Part shown: positions 55,710 through 64,000 of the stretch, piece by piece | Position numbering within the stretch: position 1 is the stretch's first letter | Layout: each line of letters begins with the position of its first letter | DNA from: Calvatia gigantea | Lineage: Eukaryota; Basidiomycota; Agaricomycetes; Agaricales; Lycoperdaceae | Reading direction: 5' to 3' | Assembly: GCA_025093985.1 (NCBI GenBank) | Contig: JACAAK010000011.1 | Span: 1,674,001 to 1,738,000 of the forward strand | Length of the DNA stretch: 64,000 nucleotides | Made by a program: the position numbers and the translations under genes | The notes under the pieces: model-generated | The model's database searches: none | Seen by the model: only the letters and a program-made list of their open reading frames with translations | What the model was told of the DNA's origin: nothing

Positions 55710-56445
55710 GCCCCCCTTGTTACCCTTTAATTACTGAGTAGCTAGTTACCCTATGATTCGTCTTTACGATATACCAGCATTACCAGCCCCTATCCCTATC
55801 TTTTATGGATGATCCCTCGTAATGAATTTCGTTGCTTTGGAGTTTAGGGGGATACAGTTACTATTTAGTAGTTACCTTCGACGGTTATTTATACGTATCC
55901 ACACTCCCTCGGAGTGCAGCGGATGACTGGTGCCTCAGAGGAGCGTAAAATGGATACTTTTCCCGCTGCGGCCGCAGCCGGGCTTCGGATGTTGTCCCGT
56001 TTGTCCAATCTGTCAGCGTATGAGTTTGGACCCCCTGACTAAACCGCAGGCGTTGGGCGCAGCAGGCGGTCAATAGAGTCTGAACGGAGCAGGCACTGGC
56101 AAAACATATATCAGTTCAGCCATTATTGCTGGGAGTTACACCTCCTGCCTGTAAAGATGCTCGAAGATGTCTGATTCACGATTCTGCTGGATGAAGGGGA
56201 AGTGGCCAGCTCGCTGCGCTGAATGATGGGGCACTCCATCTAGCCTCCCGAATCACGATCGTGAAGGAAAACTTGTGCACCCCGGAACGTCCTAGGTATT
56301 GCTTATTTGGTTGGGGCCCTCAATGCGGTTCGGGAACGAAATTACACAAATCAGTACATGTCTAAATTATGCTTCAGGTAGGGTACGGGAAGCAAAGAAT
56401 GATAAGAGTGACTTAGGACATACTATCGTTCTGTAGGAACAGTTT
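55710..56445. other. Intergenic, no gene seen
   Basis: 3' flank of the lipid-transfer gene and 3' flank of the converging helicase gene. It contains a short hairpin CACTCCCTCGGAGTG near 55902-55916, of unknown meaning. No coding signal. Confidence 0.45.
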
Positions 56446-59400
56446 TCACTCCACCTCACGCCATGGTCTATCAATGCCAGCATCAATATCCCCTTCTATG
56501 CTCTCTAAAGTAAATGCTTCCATTTTGCGAGTAAGATCGTTCATCCCAAGCAACGCAGCTTCTCGGATAGCAACATCATAACCTCCAGCTTCTTCAACAG
56601 GCTCAGGTGGATCTCATGGGATATCGGGACCTCTCCAGCCATCGTTTGCGTGAATGTAGTTGAGAAATGAGCGCCAAAGAGGGTCTAAACCTAATACTTG
56701 AGGATCGCCAATAACGATGAGCAATGCTTTGGCACGGGTGACAGAAACTGTGGAGAAATGCAGAATTTTGAGTGCGCCAGTCACATAGATGCCTTGAAAT
56801 GACCTACCGTTGAATCGCCTTGGACTAGCAACGAAACCGAGGGTGTGACGAATATCGTACGAAATAAATTATTTACTGTTTCGAACAGTGGAAATAATGA
56901 TAACTTTGCGTTCCTAATATCGTGCAAGCGGTCAGCGTTAGATTATTTTTAGGTATGTGATTAATTACCTGGCCCTGAAAATCTTCCACCGACGCAACCT
57001 TGACTTCATCAGCCATATTGCGTAAGGCACTTCGGATCTTCTGACATTGTGCGTGGTACGGTGTGATAACACCTATATCTTGATCACCTATTAAAAGGTA
57101 AGCAATAGTCTATGAAGCTGTGCGGAGGCATACTTGTTCGGAAGTTCCAATCAGCTTTCAGTTGTCGGACATAGTTTTTGACCACGAGGACTTCATCAAT
57201 ATTGAAAAACGATGGCGAAGAAGCTCCCCGGTCATCTTTTCCAGATACGCTGTGGAATACGACAGGGAATTCCCCGTTCTGGAGCCAAGGTGAGTTGAGG
57301 TACGCGTTGGTTATCTTCTTGTCAGCGCATGGTTCAAGGTCTCCGTCATAGAATCTCTCATTTGGATATCTGAGGATCGCCTCATGTGACCGGAAATTCT
57401 TGACTAGCTTTACGATACTTAGGTAAAAAGTTGGAGTTCATCGTTGGCGCAGAGATATTGCACGAGACGCACCTCTTTTCCTCAGAAGCCTTGAGATCAT
57501 ACGGAGGGTACTGCATCAACCTGTTCCAGATAGCTCAGCTCCAATCCCAGCTTGCCTCGCGATACCCGACCGTAGAATGGGCCCAAGTTGTCTCGGGTCA
57601 CCAGGACAATACTACGTTGGTTGAATTGTCGGCCTAACATCTTGATAGCGACCAGTGCCTCGGGTTCTGTTGCTTGTCCGGCCTCGTCGACGAAAATGTG
57701 GGTGAATTGACCACGGGGCATCCCGATACCGGAGATTATAGAGGCAGAGATACAAGTCGCAACTATGATCCTGAACCGTTTCATCCTTCCCATTGAGGGT
57801 GCACCAAGACCAAGGACGAGAGTTTGGCATCTCATGTGAATAACTGTAAGGCAAAAGTTCATCGGGAACGTGGTCTTTGTGCCTCGAAGGTGCGTATAAA
57901 CTGAAATAGTTCATCAATACCGAAGGAGTCGCTCAACCGCAAAACCGCAATACAATCAGGTCTGCAGCCGCATTTGACGGAGCGCACGCGAGGATCCGGG
58001 TCCCTGGCTTTCCCTTGACGATCTGCTTGATTGCCTCAACGACTGTCATTGTTTTTCCTGTTCTGGGACTTGAATGAGTTTGAAGTCAGTGATGTATTGA
58101 GGAGTTGTAACATCCTCACTCACGGGCCGAAAATAACAAATGGTAAAGATCCAGGTGGTGCTGCTGCGATGGATCTGACCGCTTGCAAGCTGGTTGGCGT
58201 TGGTCGAGACCGAGGGGTTAAATGGTTTGACGTCACGGCTGGGTAGCTGGTCTATCGAGAGATGGCAAGGAGCCGGAAATAAGATGCGAGCTGGGTTGAA
58301 AACAGCGTCTAGAGCTTGATGCTGGCGCTAGATCGGTATCTTGTTCAATTTGAACCGAATATAATTTCTACGACGGGGACCAACCGTCGAACGACCGATG
58401 AAAGCGCAAGCCGACTTCGTATTGGCGTACAAAATGCATGACCCGCATATCAATGACCAGGGCGGGCTGCCATGCTTCCGCACAAGGATCCTATCACCTT
58501 TTTCCAAGTAAATAATGAGCAAATTTTTGACGACAACGTGAACAGTACCTGTCAAGACCCTGTGACGTTTCTCCGCAAGCCCTGGTACCTCCAGGCTACA
58601 GACAGTTAAACTACTGACCACAAAAGGTCGAAATAGGCATGCTAGTAATGCGGTAAGTTGCGAGCAAGTGTCGAGTCCGTCATGTCATAACGTTCAAGGT
58701 CTTGCCTAATTTCTGATGGCGTGAGCAAGGAAATAAAAAGAGATCCACAAGACGACGTACTCCGTCCGATGCTCTTCAACCCACATCAGGGCCTTGAACT
58801 GTTTGCCGTGACTTTCGGGTTTGAAAGTCGGTGGCAGGAAAGTCCTTTGAATTGCTTGCACATTACGAGACGATGGTGAAGATGACTTGTTGAGGGTCGC
58901 CAGGAGCCCCGGTGGGATCTCGGCACGGGGCATTGGTGTCACATAAGAAATTGCTTTGAGAGCAGGCAGCTTGACTCCCTCTATGGTGTTCGCCTCTGGT
59001 TCCCTTTGCGCTGGTCGTCGTTGCAAATAAGGCGCCTTTACTCTCAGCTGTTCGCCCAAGGTCCGGCCGCCAACGACAGCCAGAGCCATTCGGGGTATGA
59101 TGAAGCGCTTCTTCATTTGGAGGTCTTCAAACTCAAGTTCAACCTGTTCTTGATATCTCCCGATGCTCCTCTGTACAAAATTAATGACGACTACAGTTGC
59201 TGGACCCGGACTGAGTTTACCGGTCGCCCCTTCCACATTGAAACTGAAATTGATGGAGGTGGTCGGTGAAAATTCCATGAAATGCACTAGGAGAGCTTAC
59301 GAAGACGCGATTCGCTTCGTGTGCGGAGCGATACTTGGCTTCAGCTTCACAGAAGCGAGGACGATTTTACTTGAGGCTTCTGTGCTGCAAATACAAAGAG

Positions 59401-59673
59401 TTTTCTTGACGCCTTTGCTCGCTTCGGCTTGTTCGACGATACCGAAGTCGAGGCCTCCTTCAATTGTGATACCTTTGCTATCTTCCAGTGGGTTATTGGT
59501 CGCCCCCTCAGTTACCGTACGACGGTGTCTGTCGCTCCTAACGTGGGAACTGAATCCCGCCGAATTCCTCGCGGAAATTTTGCAGGTATCGCAGAAGAGG
59601 ATATGGTAGGTTATAGGCTGCCTCTGCGGACATTGCAGGATCCGAACGCCAAAAGAACCGGGCAGCTCTTCAT
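56446..59673 (-). pseudogene. UPF1/MOV10-type zinc-finger helicase, copy 1 (decayed)
   Basis: Superfamily 1 RNA-helicase-like gene. The N-terminal start MKSCPVLLAFGSC at 59673 corresponds to the CCCH finger of copy 2, but the finger is lost (NVRRGS, then stop and frame change). One C2H2 finger remains (CDTCKISARNSAGFSSHV), then RTFLPPTFKPESHGKQFKAL, a Walker A altered to P-R-T-G-K-T (Gly to Arg), IIVATCISASI, DEAGQATEPEALVAI, and a motif III changed from GDPKQLGP to TRDNLGP. Motifs NFRSHEAILRYP, SPSFFNIDE and LIVIGDPQVLGLDPLWRSF follow. In the C-terminus a Trp codon is TGA (56614-56616). The ancestral end RPWREVE lies at 56446. Several frame changes exist in the middle. Too damaged to be an active helicase. 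Confidence 0.75.
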
Positions 59674-59959
59674 GCTCGTGAATAGTGCGAAGGAATGGTG
59701 GAAGGAAACCAGTTAACACCCAAACATGGTCGCCCATTCAAGTGACCCTACCAATATACGTAATTACGGAGCACAATCACAATACAGCGCATGTGCCCCA
59801 GCTTTTAACAAGAGGGATACAAATTGGAAAAATCCGTTACCGCAATTTGGCGTAAAAGTGCATGAAGATCAAGTGGCCAGGGACATTCTGATTGTGGTAC
59901 TGAGCAAGATAGAAGAATATGAAACCTATATTTAGCCGGATCTTACGTGAGGGCAGACC

Positions 59960-62900
59960 CTACTCAAGTTCACGCCACGGCTTATCAACCCCTGCATCTG
60001 TGTCATCCTTCAACACATTCCATGGTCAGCTCCTCCATACACGATGTGAAACTATCCACATCAAGGTGTGCGCCTTCTCCAGCCTCGTTACCTTCCCCAG
60101 CTTGTTTGACGGTTCCTGACGGGTCCCATGGAATGACGGGTCCCTTCCAACCCCCACTGTGATGAACGTATTCGAGAAAGGATCTTCAGAGGGGATCGAG
60201 ACCAAGGACGTTCGGGTCACCAATAATAATGAGAAGTGCTTTTGCGCGAGTGACAGACACTAGAGAACTTAAACAACGGGATAGGTCAAGTCAGGACACC
60301 GGTACTGACCATTGAAACACCGCGGGTTAGCAACAAAACCAAGGTTGTGCCTGATATCGTAGGACACAAATTCCTCGCTGCTCCGAACAGCAGAGATAAT
60401 GATCACAGTACGTTCCTGTATTTCAAGGTGAGTCTCGATCAGTCCGTATTCACCAGTGAACATTACCTGTCCCTGAAATTCTTCTGCCGGGCCAACCTTG
60501 ACCTCGTCAGCAATGCCGTGAAGAGCACCACGAATCTTGAGGCACTGTGCATGGTAAGGTGTTATAACACCAATGTCGTGATCAGCTATCAATCAGATCC
60601 GTCAGTCAGTGAAAGCGACGACGAAATAGACTTACTAGTCCTAAAAATGGTGTCTGCCTTAAGCTGCTGTACGTAGGTCTTCACTTGAAGAGCCTCCTCA
60701 ACGTTAAAAAAGGAAGGTGAAGATGCTTCTCGGTCATCCTTTCCAGGAGATTGAGTGAAAAATGACGGGGAATTCTTTATTCGGGAGGCAGGAAGAACCG
60801 AGGTACGCGTTGGTGATCGTCCTGTCTGCACACGTTTCTAAATCATTCCCATAGAATTGCACATTGGGGAATGTAAGGATTGCCTCGTGAGAACGGAAGT
60901 TCTTGACAAGTTTTACAATACTGCAACCGGGGGCGTAAGGTTAAACTTCCATGTCGTATTCGAGGAAACCTTGCCTTTTACCGAACCCAATCTGTAAATC
61001 ATACGGAGAACGGCCCATCAGCCGCTCAAGGTAGCTCATTCCCAGTCCAAGTCTCGAAGCAATCCCAGAACGAATGATCGGACCCAACTGTTTAGGATCA
61101 CCGGATAGGACAACATTGGTGGCGGTGTCCGCCATCATTCTAATGGCGACAAATACTTCTGGTTCTGTAGCTTGTCCGGCCTCATCAACGAAGATGTGAC
61201 TGAAATGACCCCGAGGCATCCCAATGTCAGGCAGAATAGAAGCAGAGGTACAGGTGGCAACAATTATCCTATAACGTTGCATGGTGGAAAGAGATGGGAC
61301 GCCGAAGCACGGACGATTCTGGAGATCACCGCGGTAAAAGGTGTACGGTCCTAGTTCATCTGGCACTTGGTCTCGGTTTCTCGAGGGAGCGCACAAGCGA
61401 AACAAGTCGTTGGCAGTGACGGCATCGAGTAGCCTGAGAGCGATGAGATCTGCTTCCGAATTCGATGGAGCACAAGCGAGGATCTTGATCTGTGGGTCCT
61501 TCTTCATAAGTTGTTTGATTGCCTCAACGATTGTGACAGTTTTGCCCGTTCCGGGTCTGTCGTCATCAAGGATTTTATATCTGAACTCACGATGCAAGGA
61601 AGGGGTACGTACGGTCCGAAAATGATGAATGGGAGTGATCCGGCAACAGCTTCCATGATGGATCCGACCGCTTGAGATTGGGCAGGATTTTTCGCAATGA
61701 CGGAATTGGATGTAGTAAAACGCGGCTCGGGAATGGAGCCCGTAGGTAAATGCGAGGAGCCGGGAAAGAGAATACGAGGCTGTGTGAATGCAGTATTGAG
61801 AGCCTGGTGCTGGCGCTGGATGGGAATCCGGTTGAGCTTGAAGCGGATGTGGTACATCTGGTAAGGGCTCCCCCCGAATGATTTATGGAAGCGTAAGCCA
61901 ACTTCGTGCTGACGCACAAAGTGGACACGGCCTTCATACCAGTGTCCCTCTTCACCATCGGTCCTTCTAACAAGGATCTGATCGCCTGAATTGCACAGCG
62001 TGAATCATCGGACATCCAAGCACGCAAATTCTGACTCACCAACCAGAACGCTCGGGCGCTTATCCGCAAGCCCAGGGACTATCAGACTATACGGAGTTTC
62101 AGTCATACTCGTTGGAGGTCATTAGGGATCCCGTACTGGTAATAAGGCCGGTATTTTCCTAGGGATTGTACCCGCGATGTCATACCCCTCAAGATCTTGC
62201 CTTTGTGAAATATAAATACGGTCAAAGGTCAGGTTTGAAGTGGAAACTATCAGTTTCATACCCCATTTGATGTTCTTCAATCCAGAGTAAAGTCTTGAAA
62301 CGTCTTTCATAAGATTCTGCGTCAAGTGTTTTTGGCAAAAAGGCACGTTGAATTGATAGAATAGATTCCTCTGAAGGGTCGGAAGATATAGTCAGAGCAG
62401 AAAGTAGGTGGCCAGGAATGTCGGTTTTGGGTAACATTGACACATAGGGAATCGCATTAAGGGATGACGGAGGGACACCCTCAATGATATGAATCTCGGG
62501 CTCCCGCGGTGCGCGGACACGAGGAATATATGGTGCCCTGGGCTTCAGCCGGTCGTACAGAGATGGGTCTCCGACAATGGCTTGTGCCGTTCGCGAGATG
62601 CTAAATTGCTCCTTCAGGTTACGGTCTTCGAATTGAACTTGTATCCTGTCTTGATATCGACCAGCATGTTCTTCCTTGAATGTGATGGTGATTCTGAGAG
62701 GATGCGATGTAGATAAACTGGGACTGACACCCTCCGAATCGACTACCGTGGCAAAGCTGCCAAAACTTACTTAGGTCCGGTGAGTAGAGTTTTGAAAAAC
62801 GTGGCACTTACGGCGAAGGCAGCTGTGACCCTTTTCGAGACGAACCAAAGTCGGCACTCACCTTCACCGATACAAACTTGATCTTTGTTACCGGTGTTGT

Positions 62901-63458
62901 TGAGCAGACCTCGATCGATTTCGTCACGCCCTGGCTCGCGGCATCCGGTTCAACGATACCGAAATCCAGGTCTCCTTGGATTTCAACCCCGTTTTGGTCT
63001 TTCTCAGCTTCAACCCGAATCATTCTGGACGAGGTATATTGCTCTCCATGTTTGTGTCGCTTGCCCTCGGTATGTTCATCCCATTTGCTTAGAAGAATAT
63101 ATGTCCGGCAATAGGCGCAAAATTGTTGGACGTCCTGGGGTATGTCGGTTTCCGGTTCAACGTTGGCCGATACATTGAGAGCCAAGGCCTTTTCTAAATG
63201 CCTCTTACTTTTCTTGTGGTACTTCCAGGAGGCAGCGATCGTGAAACTATCGCATATAGGACAATGTACCAGGACAGGAGGCGGTTTTTCCAGTGCGGAA
63301 ACTTTGTTTTTGTGCTTCCGGGTGTTACAATGGTCTCGGTAGAGTGAGACCTTTTTGAATACCCGGCAGCATGCATCACAGCTGAAAATATCGTGTTCGT
63401 GAGGGCAACGGGCGTCGTTGCAAGAACCAGTTGAAAGGAGGTTGGGACAGCTCCCCAT
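59960..63458 (-). pseudogene. UPF1/MOV10-type zinc-finger helicase, copy 2 (C-terminal lesions)
   Basis: Best-preserved copy. From 63458: a CCCH-like finger (MGSCPNLLSTGSCNDARC, then PHEH), then three C-x2-C-x12-H-x5-H fingers (CDACCRVFKKVSLYRDH; CPICDSFTIAASWKYH; CAYCRTYILLSKWDEH) of the kind used for double-stranded RNA or U1-type binding. Next come a beta-barrel-like middle region, GPPGTGKTVTIVEAIKQ restored across an intron, ILACAPSNSEADLIALRL, IIVATCTSASI, DEAGQATEPEVFVAI, GDPKQLGPIIRS, ITPYHAQCLKI, VSVTRAKALLIIIGDP. Breaks: an extra base near 60745 (after IFHSIS), TGG to TGA at 60186-60188 (LDPL then stop), and a lost base near 60005. The N-terminal two thirds are open, so a truncated product is possible. 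Confidence 0.8.
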
Positions 63459-63819
63459 CACAGCAGTAGCGCGACGGGAGAAAGGGAAGGTAATGAATTT
63501 TGAGTGGCAGAACCTCAGGTTGTTGTCTTTCATCGATCATCGATGCGCTCCCAAATTCCCCAGTTATGTGGACGGGTGCTGGGATTCTTACGTAGCTCAC
63601 GGACTTTCCCATGTTTTGACGCCCATTGCTAAATCATCCAGTAATAAGTGCTCCAAAGCAAATATACAGAATGCCTCGATGGTGAGAATAGCACTGGCCT
63701 GGAATAACTGAAGGGCAGAACAAGTAACAACAGCACATTTAACCACTGAGGCGGAGGCGTCTAGTCGACCAAGAATAATAAAGCCGGGAACTGTAACCCT
63801 GAGAAACGGGACCCATACA

Positions 63820-64000
63820 TTACTCCATATCACGCCATGGTCTGTCAACCCCTGCGTCTGCATCATCATCTGCAACCCCTTCCATTGCCAATGCCTCCAT
63901 CCGACGAGTGAAATCATTCATATCGACAAGAGCCTGCGCTTCCTGGTGGCGAGATCGTATCCACCAGCTTCGTCAACAGCTTCAGACGGATCCCATGGAA
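63820..64000 (-). pseudogene. UPF1/MOV10-type helicase, copy 3, C-terminal end only (cut by window)
   Basis: Minus-strand C-terminal end of a third copy: PWDPSEAVDEAGGYDLATR, then after a frame change EAQALVDMNDFTRRMEALAM and the family end DRPWRDME with its stop at 63820-63822. Compared with copy 1 one base is missing near 63942 (GCCACCAGGAAGC for an expected GCCACCAGGGAAGC). The rest lies beyond the right edge. Confidence 0.65.

Noticed and set aside
55902..55916. Hairpin CACTCC-CTC-GGAGTG as a terminator
   Set aside because: Too short to support a function in a eukaryotic genome, and it sits well downstream of the nearest stop.
1..64000. CRISPR arrays, operons, ribosome binding sites, tRNA or rRNA genes
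   Set aside because: None seen; the window is intron-rich eukaryotic DNA.

Overview
The window is nuclear DNA of a filamentous basidiomycete, most likely an agaricomycete. Genes are split by many short GT-AG introns (about 45-95 bases). The gene set includes fungal SREBP, calcineurin A, a sphingolipid desaturase and the Agaricomycotina-typical families DUF6535, DUF6534 and NACHT-type STAND NTPases. I saw no tRNA, rRNA or CRISPR. Several coding calls join exons by hand from splice signals, so exon edges and some starts are approximate.

Layout. 1-3.6 kb: no supportable gene. 3.8-14.2 kb: a conserved housekeeping block with calcineurin catalytic subunit (-), an UNC-50/Gmh1 membrane protein (-), a long disordered WW-domain protein (+) and the GPI3/PIG-A GlcNAc transferase (-). 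14.5-31.3 kb: a tandem triplication of a three-gene unit made of a single-pass membrane protein with a PPxY tail (-), a NACHT NTPase of NLR architecture (-) and, divergently, a DUF6535 membrane protein (+). Only the right-hand copy keeps the whole DUF6535 gene. The other copies keep 5' stubs that end at the duplication joints. NLR2 is broken by a 160-base deletion, the third membrane-protein gene is truncated, and about 1.1 kb of foreign GC-rich DNA sits upstream of NLR2.

31.5-36.8 kb: an SREBP (SRE1)-like transcription factor (-) and a sphingolipid delta-4 desaturase (+) face away from a shared 230-base promoter that carries an E-box fused to a partial sterol-response-like element. 37-43 kb: two tandem DUF6534 membrane proteins plus partial relics. 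43.3-44.1 kb: a dispersed, diverged relative of the PPxY membrane protein. 45.6-50.0 kb: two tandem D-amino-acid oxidases. 50.4-52.2 kb: a cytochrome P450 with apparent frameshifts and a shortened tail. 53.8-55.7 kb: an oxysterol-binding-protein-related lipid transfer protein. 56.4-64 kb: a tandem array of at least three UPF1/MOV10-type helicases with N-terminal zinc fingers, every visible copy carrying C-terminal lesions.

The conserved genes belong to calcium, lipid and membrane biology. The accessory parts (NLR locus, DUF6534, oxidase pair, helicase array) are young tandem duplications at different stages of decay. The strongest candidate for an undescribed system is the membrane-protein/NLR/DUF6535 unit, which was copied as a block. 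The zinc-finger helicase array is second.
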